This document shows, piece by piece, positions 1 through 9,848 of a DNA stretch of 64,000 nt (position 1 is the first letter of the stretch; each line of letters begins with the position of its first letter). Source of the stretch: Paenibacillus tundrae (lineage in GTDB: Bacteria; Bacillota; Bacilli; Paenibacillales; Paenibacillaceae); contig NZ_CP145605.1 of NCBI RefSeq assembly GCF_036884255.1, positions 3,038,001-3,102,000 of the forward strand. Direction: 5' to 3'. A model generated the notes under the pieces. That model was not told the origin of the DNA. It did not search any database and saw nothing but the letters and a program-made list of their open reading frames with translations. The position numbers and the translations under genes are program-made.

Positions 1-2
1 AG

Positions 3-3000
3 CATACGCCGGTTAACTCAGCTTTCTCAGGAATCGACGTTCCACTTACCGCGCACGTTACAGATAATGTGGCTGTGCTGTCGGTTGAGGCTTTTGCTAG
101 AACGAAGGGAACTGACACCTATGTGTATTTGCCGATGCAACGAATTACTGGAGATAGTAAGGACGGCACATATTCGGCAACGATACCTTCATTTTTAGTG
201 GAGTCACCTGGGCTAGAATATTATATTCGAGTTAACGATTATGGCAATAACGGTTTTGATAGTAAAGTGTATGACGTTGCTGTGTCAAATGGCGTTCAAC
301 CCGGATATATTCAGGATTTTGAGGAAAATGATCTCGGATTCACTTCCGGAGGGCCTGGAAATACGTGGGCATGGGGGGCACCAACCAGTGGTCCCAAACA
401 GGCATACTCGGGCGAAAAACTGATTGCAACCAATTTGGAAGGTACTTATGCAGCGAATAGTAATGCTTATTTGCTCGCACCGCCCATTGATCTGACCGAA
501 AGTCCAGAAGGGGCTATTCTATCCTTCAAGCATTGGTTCGATCTAGAGAATAACATTGATTTTGGTAAAGTATACATCGCAACAGAAGATCGCGATTTTG
601 CTTTTGAAGAGATACTCAGTTTCACAGGAGCTGGGGGAGATTGGAAAACGCAATTTGTGGATCTAAGAGAATATGCAGGGCAACAGGTGTTTATCAAGTT
701 TAATCTGACAAGTGATAATTCAATTCAAAAAGCAGGCTGGTACATCGATGACTTCTCGATCCAAGCACCAGATGATATTGCCCCGGCAGCACCAAGTGCT
801 TTGTCTGCAACGAAAGACATTTTAGGCAATGTAACCTTGTCTTGGACGGGGCCAGAGGATGAAGACCTGAAGTCTTATGTGGTCTATCGTTCATCAAGCT
901 CTGGTGAAAATTACGAGGCAATCGGCGATACAACGGCAACAACATTTATAGACACCGCGACAGTAACGGATACAACGTATTATTACACCGTTGCGGCGCT
1001 AGATTACAGTGGGAATGAAAGTGAGAAATCCAATGAAGCATCCGTGACTGTCGAAGTTCCAGAGGATATCTATACGGATTCGTTCGACGGCGATTCGGAT
1101 AACGGATGGACACATGCAGGAACCAAGGATGAGTGGGAACGTGGAGTCCCGGTTAATGGACCTGCAAGTGCTGTATCAGCACCGAATGTTTGGGCAACCG
1201 ATCTGGATAGTACGTATGAGAACGGTTCGAACTACTCTCTCGTATCTCCAGTTGTTGACCTGACAGAGCTTCCTGAAGCTACGCTGACATTTAACCACTG
1301 GTATGAGATTGAGGGTGGTTACGATTATGGTTACGTTGAAGCAACAACGGATGGTGGTGCAACATGGTCTGAGCTCGGGAAATTTTCACATAATACGATT
1401 GGGAAGCAATGGACTCCGGTATTTTATGATCTGAAAGCACTCACAGGTCATGAAGCTCAATTCCGATTCCGTTTAACCTCGGACAACAGTGTTGTGAAGC
1501 AAGGCTGGTACATTGATGATTTTCGTATTCTGGGTATTGCTACCGCTACGGTAACGACTGACCATGCTGTTGTGCTCAGTGGCGACAAGCCAAAACCAGT
1601 TTACGACAATCCTTGGTACAAGATCACACGTACGGACAAATATGAGTTTAATAAAACGAAGCAAGAAGCGCCGAAACAAGAACAGCCGCAAGATGGTTCC
1701 GTTTCACCACTAAGCTTGCCTGCGAGTGCTACGGTTACCGTGCTGGAGACGGGACGTTCTGTGAAAACAGATTCGGCGACTGGCAGATATAGCTTCACCC
1801 ATGTCGCAGGAGAGTACACCTTGAAAGCAGAGGCGTACGGATATTATCCACGCACTGAGAGAGTTACCATTACAGATGGTGGCGGCGCGAAAGCCAACTT
1901 TAATCTGGAAGCGATACCTCATGGAGAAATTCAAGGTATTGTGACGGATGAACGCTCAGGTAAACCGATTGCTGGAGCAACGGTTCTTGTTCTCGAAGAC
2001 GCTCAGGTAGGGGCAATTCGTTCCGGTACGGACGGTAGTTTTGTGCTTGAAGTTCTAGAAGGGACATATACACTTTCCGTAGTTGCAACGGATTATTACA
2101 GTAAAAAGGTGAACGTAACGGTTCCTGGCAATGGAACAGTGCAATCAAATGTTACGTTGAAGCCGTTTATCGGATTCCCAGGAGAAATTGCTTATGATGA
2201 TGGAACCGCTGAAAATGCGAGAGCCTTTGTGGCAGCGAATAATGCTTGGGCTGTGCGCATGACACCAGACTTGGCTACGGCTCAACTTACAGGGGCTTCC
2301 TTCCGGTTCTGGAATACAGAATGGCCGCTACCAGGTGGTACAGCATTCCAGTACGCTGTGTACGATGCGAGCGGTGCGGCTGGTGCACCTGGACGATTGC
2401 TCGCAGGGCCTTTCGATGGGACAGCGCTGCGCAATGATCAGTGGACAACCGTTGAATTCCCTGAATCCGTGGTTGTAGAAGGCGACTTCTACATCGTGTA
2501 TGTTCAGACAACCGAAGGCACACTAGCGCCTGGACTGGCGACTGACGAAACAGGAGTAAATGCTGGTCGCAGTTGGCAGCGAGTGAATGGTAACTGGACT
2601 ACCGCACCTGCCGAAGAAGGCAATTATATGATCCGTGCAATCGTTAAATATCCAGTCAATGCACCTGTCATCACGACTTCCGTGAAAGGAACATATACGA
2701 ATAAAACCAAAATTACCGTGAACGGCACTTCCCCAGCTTCTGGAGCAGAGGCTCGCATCTACAATGGCGGAAAAGTTGTAGGTACGACTCAGGTGGTGAA
2801 TGGTAAATTCACGCATGAAGTGAACCTTCAGTCAGGAGTGAACGCACTCACGGCAGAGGTAATCGTGAACGGCAAAGCAACGGATCGCTCTCTTCCAGTT
2901 GTCGTTATCTTGGACAAGACAGCGCCCGTATTAAACATCCTTACACCTGAAGAGGGAAGTCGCACAAACGCTGAAGTCGTTCATGTTACAGGCAATGTGG

Positions 3001-3578
3001 TGGAAGCATTCCTGGATACGGTAACCGTGAATGGACAGAAGGTTACCGTTGGCCAAGATCGAAGCTTCAGTCACCGGGTACTTGTGAATGAAGGCAAGAA
3101 TACCATTACCATTACAGCCAAAGACCTTGCAGGGAATATAACCACGATTACTCGAATCGTACAAGTGGAGACTGTGTTGCCAGAAATAACGAATATAATG
3201 CCGGCTGAAGATGTTCGCATTACCTCTGGCGAGAGCGTCACAGTTTCGTTTGAGAGTGCACCGAATTTGCAGGCTTCGTTCCGAATTGAATTGCCGCTCG
3301 ACCTGCAAGCAAGAGCGGGAATTCCATTGACGGAAAGTTCCCCAGGGCATTATACAGGAACGTATACAACACCTGAATCCTTAGTTCTGGATGGTGGCGT
3401 TATCGTGATCAAAGTTCGTGATGCTGCAGGCAATGAAACTGAGATTGAAGCAGCTGGACGTTTGCACGTTTCAGCACCTAACGCTGTCGAGTCACCATCC
3501 GAAATTCCTGATACACCAGGAGCAGAGGACGTGGACTCGCCAACAGATGTCGACAATGATGCTGAACCGATCACATAA
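3..3578 (+). CDS. Secreted multidomain protease C-terminal part (S8/bacillopeptidase F-like), 5' truncated
   Basis: The frame is open from base 3 with no start or signal peptide, so the window holds only the C-terminal ~1190 residues; any catalytic domain lies upstream. Visible modules are an N-terminal Ig-like piece, two MAM/immune-inhibitor-A-like beta domains (about residues 80-235 and 335-490, each ending in GWYIDDF), a fibronectin type III domain between them (240-330), two carboxypeptidase-regulatory-like domains (about 545-700), a jelly-roll-like segment and two Ig-like repeats before an acidic tail. This architecture is typical of large extracellular S8 proteases of Paenibacillus and Bacillus. 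The protease assignment is inferred from the architecture, since no catalytic triad is visible. It could instead be another secreted enzyme with the same accessory domains. A terminator follows. Confidence 0.75.
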   Translation, partial: HTPVNSAFSGIDVPLTAHVTDNVAVLSVEAFARTKGTDTYVYLPMQRITGDSKDGTYSATIPSFLVESPGLEYYIRVNDYGNNGFDSKVYDVAVSNGVQPGYIQDFEENDLGFTSGGPGNTWAWGAPTSGPKQAYSGEKLIATNLEGTYAANSNAYLLAPPIDLTESPEGAILSFKHWFDLENNIDFGKVYIATEDRDFAFEEILSFTGAGGDWKTQFVDLREYAGQQVFIKFNLTSDNSIQKAGWYIDDFSIQAPDDIAPAAPSALSATKDILGNVTLSWTGPEDEDLKSYVVYRSSSSGENYEAIGDTTATTFIDTATVTDTTYYYTVAALDYSGNESEKSNEASVTVEVPEDIYTDSFDGDSDNGWTHAGTKDEWERGVPVNGPASAVSAPNVWATDLDSTYENGSNYSLVSPVVDLTELPEATLTFNHWYEIEGGYDYGYVEATTDGGATWSELGKFSHNTIGKQWTPVFYDLKALTGHEAQFRFRLTSDNSVVKQGWYIDDFRILGIATATVTTDHAVVLSGDKPKPVYDNPWYKITRTDKYEFNKTKQEAPKQEQPQDGSVSPLSLPASATVTVLETGRSVKTDSATGRYSFTHVAGEYTLKAEAYGYYPRTERVTITDGGGAKANFNLEAIPHGEIQGIVTDERSGKPIAGATVLVLEDAQVGAIRSGTDGSFVLEVLEGTYTLSVVATDYYSKKVNVTVPGNGTVQSNVTLKPFIGFPGEIAYDDGTAENARAFVAANNAWAVRMTPDLATAQLTGASFRFWNTEWPLPGGTAFQYAVYDASGAAGAPGRLLAGPFDGTALRNDQWTTVEFPESVVVEGDFYIVYVQTTEGTLAPGLATDETGVNAGRSWQRVNGNWTTAPAEEGNYMIRAIVKYPVNAPVITTSVKGTYTNKTKITVNGTSPASGAEARIYNGGKVVGTTQVVNGKFTHEVNLQSGVNALTAEVIVNGKATDRSLPVVVILDKTAPVLNILTPEEGSRTNAEVVHVTGNVVEAFLDTVTVNGQKVTVGQDRSFSHRVLVNEGKNTITITAKDLAGNITTITRIVQVETVLPEITNIMPAEDVRITSGESVTVSFESAPNLQASFRIELPLDLQARAGIPLTESSPGHYTGTYTTPESLVLDGGVIVIKVRDAAGNETEIEAAGRLHVSAPNAVESPSEIPDTPGAEDVDSPTDVDNDAEPIT

Positions 3579-3613
3579 TACGGATGGAGTTTAAAATGTA
3601 AACGCAATGGAAT

Positions 3614-3655
3614 GCCCCAATCCTTTCTAAATAAGAAGGGAGCGGGGCTTTTTCT
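3614..3655 (+). terminator. Rho-independent terminator of the protease gene
   Basis: GCCCC (3614-3618) pairs with GGGGC (3644-3648), with extra pairing through the CCTTT/AAGGG segments, followed by a T-rich run. It lies 35 bases after the protease stop. Confidence 0.8.
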
Positions 3656-3777
3656 TTTGTATTTAAGTGAATATGTTCCATGAACAACTTACGGTTGAAT
3701 GTCAAGATAAGGTATATCGACTAAAGAAGTGCCAGAGACTTCTATCGGTTTGTATTTATCGTCTAGCATTAATGTTG

Positions 3778-3806
3778 TTGACGGTATATAAGGTGAAGTA
3801 TATATT
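3778..3806 (+). promoter_or_regulatory. SigA-type promoter of the PLP lyase gene
   Basis: TTGACG (3778-3783), a 17-base spacer and TATATT (3801-3806). It sits about 80 bases before the start codon and just upstream of a palindrome. Confidence 0.6.
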
Positions 3807-3821
3807 GAAACAAATAAATGG

Positions 3822-3841
3822 TTTAAGGTTTATACCTTATA
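3822..3841. promoter_or_regulatory. Candidate GntR/FCD operator: TTTAAGGT-N4-ACCTTATA
   Basis: TAAGGT (3824-3829) and ACCTTA (3834-3839) form a perfect inverted repeat with a 4-base centre, placed just downstream of the predicted promoter at 3778-3806. The same TATAAGGTTTA core occurs after the -10 of the GntR gene (5211-5221). That suggests the regulator at 5248 controls both units. The link is inference from sequence similarity. Confidence 0.45.
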
Positions 3842-3884
3842 GGTTTGGTCATCGTGCAAAGTAATAACAGAATGGAGAGAGTTG

Positions 3885-5129
3885 ATGAAGGATTCTTGGA
3901 AGTTTGATACGAAGGTGGTTCATGTAGGACATCAACCGGATGAGTGCACAGGTGCTGTCTCTCAACCGATCGTTCCTGCTGTTGCGTATGCTTTTCCGAA
4001 CGCGGATGCTGCCGCAGCCGTTGTATCAGGACAGATGGAAGGCACGTTCTATGGAAGATATGGTAATCCAACCACACGCACGTTGGAGCTAAAAATCGCG
4101 GAGTTGGAAAGTGGAGAGGACGCGATTGCTTTAAGCAGTGGGATGGCAGCGATCTCTTCAGCATTGTTGGCCTTTTTGCAACATGGAGATCATGTCGTTG
4201 TAACAAAAGATATTTATGGAGGAACCTACAATTTTGTAACCCAGATGGGGGCGCGTTTTGGTATCAGCCACGACTTCGTGGATTGTACGAACCTTGAGGC
4301 TTTGGAGCTGTCCATTCAAGAGAATACCAAGGCCATTTATGTAGAGACACCATCTAACCCGCTGTTAACGATTCTGGATCTGAAGCAGATTGCCAAGATT
4401 GCTAATTCCCGAGGCATTCCACTCATTGTAGATAATACATTTATGACACCATATCTTCAGCGTCCGCTTGAGTCTGGGGCTGATGTTGTTGTGCATAGTG
4501 CAACCAAGTATCTGAACGGTCATGGAGATGTCGTCGCAGGTGTTGTCGTTGCTTCCAGCCAAGTTATTGAATTTATCCGTAAAAGAATAGCAGGTGACCT
4601 CGGTCAAAATCTTAACGCATGGGAGTCATTTCTTATTCTAAGGGGAATGAAAACGCTTGGTCTTCGAGTACGTGCGCATTGCCAGAATGCACGTAAGGTT
4701 GCAGAATTTCTAGCCGCACATCCGCATGTTCAAGCCTTGCATTATCCAGGGCTCACGTCTCATCCTCAGCATGAATTGGCGAAGCAACAGATGGATGACA
4801 TGGGTGGGGTCGTTTCATTTGAGGTCAAGGGAGGGCTAGAGGCAGCTAAGGCATTTATGAATCAGTTGAAACTCATACTAATTTCATTCAGCCTAGGTGA
4901 TCCTGAGACATTGGTGCAGCACCCTGCTACGATGACACATTTCTCCATACCCCAAGAGGAAAGACTACAGTTTGGTATTACGGATGGTCTAATCCGCTTG
5001 TCTGTGGGACTGGAGGATGCACAAGATATCATCGCAGATCTTCAACAAGCTTTAGCTGTCATTGGAGAGCAGATGGAACAGATGGAGCATCCCAAAGTGA
5101 ACGAAGTTGTGAATGCCTCTGTCGAATAA
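3885..5129 (+). CDS. PLP-dependent cystathionine gamma-synthase/gamma-lyase family protein
   Basis: Cytoplasmic Cys/Met-metabolism PLP enzyme (fold type I) of 414 residues, the normal family length. The family motif SATKYLNGHGD holds the PLP lysine (Lys208). SSGMAAIS and the YGRYGNPT segment near residue 52 fit phosphate binding and the active-site tyrosine region. The position matching the reactive cysteine of classical methionine gamma-lyases is glycine (YGGTYNF), which fits cystathionine gamma-synthase or gamma-lyase, or O-acyl-homoserine chemistry, better. A TTG three bases upstream is possible, but GGAGAG at 3874-3879 is spaced correctly for ATG 3885. The shared operator motif with the GntR gene suggests a role in sulfur amino-acid salvage with the peptide-uptake operon. 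Exact substrate unknown. Confidence 0.88.
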   Translation: MKDSWKFDTKVVHVGHQPDECTGAVSQPIVPAVAYAFPNADAAAAVVSGQMEGTFYGRYGNPTTRTLELKIAELESGEDAIALSSGMAAISSALLAFLQHGDHVVVTKDIYGGTYNFVTQMGARFGISHDFVDCTNLEALELSIQENTKAIYVETPSNPLLTILDLKQIAKIANSRGIPLIVDNTFMTPYLQRPLESGADVVVHSATKYLNGHGDVVAGVVVASSQVIEFIRKRIAGDLGQNLNAWESFLILRGMKTLGLRVRAHCQNARKVAEFLAAHPHVQALHYPGLTSHPQHELAKQQMDDMGGVVSFEVKGGLEAAKAFMNQLKLILISFSLGDPETLVQHPATMTHFSIPQEERLQFGITDGLIRLSVGLEDAQDIIADLQQALAVIGEQMEQMEHPKVNEVVNASVE

Positions 5130-5173
5130 GAAATAAATATGCTGAATTTTGAAAAAAAATGATTGCATATCTG

Positions 5174-5221
5174 TTTACTCGGAATTATATTAAGAGTATA
5201 AGTTTAATGGTATAAGGTTTA
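5174..5221 (+). promoter_or_regulatory. Promoter and operator half-site of the GntR operon
   Basis: TTTACT (5174-5179), a 17-base spacer and TATAAG (5197-5202) form a plausible SigA promoter. Directly downstream, TATAAGGTTTA (5211-5221) matches the core of the palindrome at 3822-3841, a position suited to autorepression. Confidence 0.45.
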
Positions 5222-5247
5222 GACAATAGATCAATCGGAGGGTGAAT

Positions 5248-5994
5248 ATGCTTAACCAACAGACTTTCCAATTTGAGAAAGTTTCCGCAATAAAGGTTAG
5301 TGAATTTATTAGGGAGCAGTTGGAGGAAGCCATAATACTCAAGGAAATGTTGAGTGAGGATCAGCTCCCTTCCGAAAGAGAGTTAGCTGAAATTTTCAAT
5401 GCCAGCCGAATTACAGTGCGTGAAGCACTGTCTGCTCTAGAAGCCAAAGGCTTAATCGAGAAGCGTGTGGGTGCCAAGGGAGGCACCTTTATCCTTCCGA
5501 TCACGGCCAATGCACATAAGCGAACCAAGGAAGAGATTATGCGGGACTGGGATCAAATGTTACATGTGTTCGAATATCGTACGATTGTTGAGCCAGAAGG
5601 TGCTTTTCTGGCTGCTGAGCGGATCACCGCAGGCGAGCTGGAGTTACTTGAAAGCTATATTGAGCAGAGCGTACAGCCAGATTGCTCGCGGGAATGGTTC
5701 CGGGCGCTTGACGTTAAGTTCCATCTGACCATCGCAAAAGCATCGGGGAACCCGTATCTGGAGTCAGCGGTAAGACAGATTCGAACCAAGATCAATCCAG
5801 CGCTGGATCTCATGCCCTATAACGAACATGTTCGCTCTCTTAATCAGGGTGTACATACAGAGATTTTGGAGGCTTTGAAGGCTCATGATCCTGCTAGATC
5901 ACGCGATACGATGAAAAAGCATATCGCTTTCTCTGCGGATGCTATTTACTCTCGTCTGGTTTCACCGGAACAACAAGAAGGGAATGAGCAATAA
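5248..5994 (+). CDS. GntR family regulator, FadR/FCD type
   Basis: A winged helix-turn-helix (about residues 15-85; LPSERELAE and TVREALSALE are the family signature) is followed by an all-helical FCD ligand-binding domain (about 105-240) with histidine and aspartate positions typical of metal-dependent effector binding. These proteins usually repress transport and catabolic genes and are released by an amino-acid or carboxylate ligand. The frame extends to a GTG at 5242, but GGAGGG (5237-5242) is correctly spaced only for ATG 5248. Its stop overlaps the start of the M20 gene by one base, so it probably leads the salvage operon and likely regulates itself through the TAAGGT site. Confidence 0.9.
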   Translation: MLNQQTFQFEKVSAIKVSEFIREQLEEAIILKEMLSEDQLPSERELAEIFNASRITVREALSALEAKGLIEKRVGAKGGTFILPITANAHKRTKEEIMRDWDQMLHVFEYRTIVEPEGAFLAAERITAGELELLESYIEQSVQPDCSREWFRALDVKFHLTIAKASGNPYLESAVRQIRTKINPALDLMPYNEHVRSLNQGVHTEILEALKAHDPARSRDTMKKHIAFSADAIYSRLVSPEQQEGNEQ

Positions 5995-7202
5995 TGCAAC
6001 ATATCGATTTATATCAGCTTGCACAAGAACTTCAGCCTCGTTTGGTAGATTGGCGGAGGGATTTTCATCGTCATCCGGAGATTGGTTACGAAGAGCATCG
6101 AACATCGGAGATCGTAGCTGCACACTTAGAGAGTCTAGGACTTGAAGTGACGCGCCATGTAGGGAAGACCGGAGTAGTTGGTCTGCTGCGCGGTGAGAGC
6201 GATGGGCCAACCTTTGCACTTCGAGCGGATATGGATGCATTACCGATTCAGGATCAGAAAACAGTAGAGTACAGCTCACAGATTGAAGGCAAAGCTCATT
6301 TGTGTGGTCACGATGCCCATACAACGATTCTGATGGGAGCGGCTGAACTTCTGACCAAGTTGGGACGACCCCAATCAGGTAACATCAAATTTGTCTTTCA
6401 GCCTGCCGAAGAGGGACTTGCTGGCGCACGTGCAATGATTCAGGATGGTGTGCTGGAGAATCCGAAGGTCGATGCAATCGCAGGACTTCATGTGACTCCA
6501 GGTCAGGATACTGGAACGGTCGGTGTGAGCAGAGGAGTTGCATTTGCTTCTGCGGATCGTTTGGTCATTCGTGTTCTGGGCAAAGGCGGACATGCTGCTA
6601 GACCACATGAAGGTATCGACGCGATTGCCGTATCTGCTCAAGTGATCACAGCCTTGCAGAATCTCGCGAGTCGTATGGTAGATCCGCTAGAACCTGTCGT
6701 GGTAACGATCGGCAAAATTACAGGTGGTTATATGGGAACAGCCATTGCGGATGAGGTTGAAATGATCGGAACGGTGAGAACACTTTCTCCGGCAGTGCGT
6801 GAGCGAATGCCTGCACTGATCGAACAGGTGGTAAGCGGTGTATGCAGCTCGTTTGGAGCAGGCCATGAAGTCATTTATGGGGATGGTTATCCGGTTGTTG
6901 TTAACGATTTAGACATGGTGGATTTTCTTGGGGAAACGGTTGATGGACTCGATTGGGCCAAAGGCTGGAGCAGTATTCCACCTTCCACGGGAGGCGAGGA
7001 TTTTGCATTCTACTGTGAGCAGATTCCTGGTGTATTCTTCCGACTAGGATCAGGTAATGAAGAAGAACGAACTCGTTACGCACTCCATCATCCGATGTTC
7101 GACCTGGATGAGAACGTGATGCCGTATGGTGTAGCTATGCTTTCAGCAATCGCATTACAATTTTTGAGCAAGAACACAACTCAGGGGGAGCGTGCAAAAT
7201 GA
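5994..7202 (+). CDS. M20 family metallopeptidase / N-acyl-amino-acid amidohydrolase
   Basis: Cytoplasmic zinc amidohydrolase of the hippurate hydrolase/carboxypeptidase group, 402 residues. Ordered motifs: HRHPEIGYEEH, LRADMDALPI, CGHDAHTT (metal ligands), PAEEG (catalytic glutamate and metal ligand), GLHVTP and TGGEDFAFY near the C-terminus. It would release a free amino acid from an N-acylated amino acid or small conjugate. The stop overlaps the next start in an ATGA, so it is translationally coupled to the transporter lipoprotein. This suggests that the transporter imports the amidase's substrate. Confidence 0.9.
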   Translation: MQHIDLYQLAQELQPRLVDWRRDFHRHPEIGYEEHRTSEIVAAHLESLGLEVTRHVGKTGVVGLLRGESDGPTFALRADMDALPIQDQKTVEYSSQIEGKAHLCGHDAHTTILMGAAELLTKLGRPQSGNIKFVFQPAEEGLAGARAMIQDGVLENPKVDAIAGLHVTPGQDTGTVGVSRGVAFASADRLVIRVLGKGGHAARPHEGIDAIAVSAQVITALQNLASRMVDPLEPVVVTIGKITGGYMGTAIADEVEMIGTVRTLSPAVRERMPALIEQVVSGVCSSFGAGHEVIYGDGYPVVVNDLDMVDFLGETVDGLDWAKGWSSIPPSTGGEDFAFYCEQIPGVFFRLGSGNEEERTRYALHHPMFDLDENVMPYGVAMLSAIALQFLSKNTTQGERAK

Positions 7203-8764
7203 GAAAAAGACAATGGACAAGCATGTTGATTACACTACTGGCTGTAGTATTGGTGCTCAGCGCTTGCGGAAGTAAAGCAACGGACACAGGAACGAACTCC
7301 ACATCCGGTGAAGCGAGCAGTGACACTGCACCAAGCACAACGCTTACGATTGCGGCAGCGACCGATATTGAAAGCTTCGATCCACACAATAACAACAACA
7401 CTTCAAGTGAAGCTGTATTGGTTAACGTATTCGATTACTTGATCAAGAACGACAGTGAACAGAAGAAAGTTCCTGGGCTTGCTACTTCATGGGAGCAAGT
7501 TAATGATACAACTTGGAGATTCAATCTGCGTGAAGGCGTTACTTTCCATAACGGAGATCCGTTCACAGCAGATGATGTGAAATACACGCTGGAGCGTGTA
7601 GCGAAAGATAGCGCTTTGAAGCAAAATAGTTATTTCAAAAACATCGTTGAAGTGAAGGTTGTGGATGAGCACACCGCCGACATTATTACTGACGGACCAG
7701 ATCCATTGCTCTTGAACCGTCTGTCCAAGATGGGCGCAGGCATTCTCCCAGCTAAATATATTGAAGAAAACGGAATCGATGCATTCTTGAAACAACCGGT
7801 AGGAACAGGACCTTACAAGTTCAGCAAATGGAACAAAGATGATCGTGTTGAACTCGTGAAAAATGAGAATTACTTCGATGGTGAGCCAAAATGGAATGAA
7901 GTTGTGTTCCGTGTAATTCCAGAAGCGTCCACACGTGTATCTGAATTGCTTGCAGGCGGAGTCGATGTCGCTTCATCGATCCCATCTACAGATATCGCTC
8001 GTATTGAAGGCGAAGCCGACAAAAAGATCGTGAAGGCACCAATCCAACGTGTGCTTCAGTTGATCTTCCGTCAAACAGAAGGCAGCATCACGGCTGATCC
8101 TAAGGTTCGTGAAGCTATTGATCTTGCGATTGATAAACAAGGCATTGTAGACAGTATTGCTGGAGGCGCAGGTATCGTAACTCGCACATCTGTAACACCA
8201 GGTAACTTCGGTGCTGATCCATCACTCTACAAAACATCACTCTATGACCTAGAGAAGGCGAAGCAGCTGTTGACCGATGCGGGTTATGCTGAAGGTGAAG
8301 CAGAGATGACGATCTCGGTGTCCTCTCAATACAAGGAACAGGCAGAGGTTGTAGCTGCAATGCTCGAACAGGCTGGATTCAAAATCAACCTGGATGTGCT
8401 CGAACCAAGTGCGTTCAGCGAACGTTACAGCTCCAAGTCATTCAAGGAAATCTTCATGATTGGTATCGGTAACTCTCTATTTGACGCATCGAATAACTAC
8501 AACCGTTACATGACAGAAGAAGCCAAAGGCGAATCCGATTACAACAATCCGGAAGTGGAGAAGTTGCTCCAATCCGCATTGGTGAATATGGATCCTGAGG
8601 CTCGTGAGAAAGAGTATCAACAAGTACAGCAAATTTTTGCAGAAGAACGTCCGGCGGTATACCTCTACCAGATGGAAGGTGTCTACGGAACGAATGCAAA
8701 CGTGAATTTTGTGCCTCGTAGTGACGAAATGTTCTATGCTGACGAGATTACTCCTGCAAAATAA
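7199..8764 (+). CDS. Oligopeptide ABC transporter substrate-binding lipoprotein (SBP family 5)
   Basis: 521 residues with a lipoprotein signal: positive N-terminus, hydrophobic stretch and the LSAC lipobox with the anchored cysteine at about residue 23. The rest matches the DppA/OppA family, with the signature WEQVNDTTWRFNLREGVTFH followed by NGDPFTADDV. Anchored on the outer face of the membrane, it captures peptides or glutathione-like conjugates. The start overlaps the M20 stop. A strong hairpin follows (8804-8839), so the binding protein may be made in excess over the permeases. Confidence 0.93.
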   Translation: MRKRQWTSMLITLLAVVLVLSACGSKATDTGTNSTSGEASSDTAPSTTLTIAAATDIESFDPHNNNNTSSEAVLVNVFDYLIKNDSEQKKVPGLATSWEQVNDTTWRFNLREGVTFHNGDPFTADDVKYTLERVAKDSALKQNSYFKNIVEVKVVDEHTADIITDGPDPLLLNRLSKMGAGILPAKYIEENGIDAFLKQPVGTGPYKFSKWNKDDRVELVKNENYFDGEPKWNEVVFRVIPEASTRVSELLAGGVDVASSIPSTDIARIEGEADKKIVKAPIQRVLQLIFRQTEGSITADPKVREAIDLAIDKQGIVDSIAGGAGIVTRTSVTPGNFGADPSLYKTSLYDLEKAKQLLTDAGYAEGEAEMTISVSSQYKEQAEVVAAMLEQAGFKINLDVLEPSAFSERYSSKSFKEIFMIGIGNSLFDASNNYNRYMTEEAKGESDYNNPEVEKLLQSALVNMDPEAREKEYQQVQQIFAEERPAVYLYQMEGVYGTNANVNFVPRSDEMFYADEITPAK

Positions 8765-8803
8765 CATCGGACAGAACAGTCTGTCATCGCAAGGATAAGC
8801 CGT

Positions 8804-8839
8804 AAACGGCAGGGACTGGATACCATGTTCCTGCCGTTT
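8804..8839 (+). terminator. Intercistronic hairpin/attenuator
   Basis: AAACGGCAGG (8804-8813) and CCTGCCGTTT (8830-8839) form a perfect 10-bp stem followed by CTTTATT. It lies between the binding-protein gene and the permeases and could act as a partial terminator or an mRNA-stabilising hairpin. Confidence 0.65.
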
Positions 8840-8914
8840 CTTTATTCACGCCAAGGTACAGTATTCATATAGGAAGTTGTTGCTAAGATTAATGGTTATG
8901 GAGGTGAACGCAGA

Positions 8915-9832
8915 ATGGGGAAGTATGTACTTAAATCTTTACTTCAAGTTATTCCGGTGTTATTCATCGTTTCACTCATCGTATTCATCTTGGTCAGAGT
9001 CACTGGAGATCCCGTTGCACTTATGCTTCCGGAGACAGCCACTGCTGAGGATCGGGCTGTACTGACACAAGCGCTTGGACTGGATCAGCCGCTATACACG
9101 CAATACATCAAATTCCTGGGCAGCGCATTGCAGGGAGATTTTGGTCAATCTTTTCGGTACAATGAGCCGGCTCTGCAACTTGTCTTAGAGCGTTTGCCTG
9201 CCAGTTTTGAACTCGCTGTAGCTGCAATGTTTTTTGCGGTAATTATGGCGATTCCGTTAGGTGTGGCTTCAGCTGTTAAACGGAACACATTCACGGATTT
9301 GATCATTTCAGGTATCTCCGTTATAGGTAAAGCCATGCCAAACTTCTGGATGGGGATCATGCTCATTCTACTCTTTTCCGTCATGTGGGGAGTGCTGCCT
9401 GTATCCGGTCGGGGGGGAATAAGCCATTTAATCCTACCTGCATTTACGCTAGGTGTCGGATTGGCGGCTCAGATGACTCGTCTGATACGTTCCAGCATGT
9501 TAGATATTTTGAGCCAAGACTATATTCGTACCGCTCGAAGTAAGGGACTGGGTCGTATGGTTGTCATCGGAAAGCACGCGTTCCGTAACGGATTGATTCC
9601 TGTGGTGACGATCATGAGTCTGCAATTTACGAGTTTGATCGGTGGGACTTTGATTACAGAGACCGTATTCTCCTGGCCAGGACTTGGTCAGTTACTAGTA
9701 GTTGCAGTGAACACACATGATATGGCGATTGTACAAGCAGCGGTATTTGTGATTGCATTCATTGTGGTTATTACCAATATCTTGACGGATGTAGTCTATC
9801 GACTGCTTGATCCGCGAATCAAATACGACTAG
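8915..9832 (+). CDS. Peptide ABC transporter permease, DppB/OppB type
   Basis: 305-residue membrane protein with about six hydrophobic segments. It has the N-terminal VTGDPVALM motif of DppB-type permeases and the cytoplasmic EAA-like loop (YIRTARSKGLG) that docks an ATPase. GGAGGTG (8901-8907) precedes the ATG by seven bases. It forms the channel with the next gene product. Confidence 0.93.
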   Translation: MGKYVLKSLLQVIPVLFIVSLIVFILVRVTGDPVALMLPETATAEDRAVLTQALGLDQPLYTQYIKFLGSALQGDFGQSFRYNEPALQLVLERLPASFELAVAAMFFAVIMAIPLGVASAVKRNTFTDLIISGISVIGKAMPNFWMGIMLILLFSVMWGVLPVSGRGGISHLILPAFTLGVGLAAQMTRLIRSSMLDILSQDYIRTARSKGLGRMVVIGKHAFRNGLIPVVTIMSLQFTSLIGGTLITETVFSWPGLGQLLVVAVNTHDMAIVQAAVFVIAFIVVITNILTDVVYRLLDPRIKYD

Positions 9833-9848
9833 AGGGAGGTGCAACCTG

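Noticed and set aside
3656..3884. Possible riboswitch (S-box or T-box) before the PLP lyase gene
   Set aside because: No conserved S-box or T-box core and no terminator/antiterminator pair were seen; a plain promoter and palindrome explain the region.
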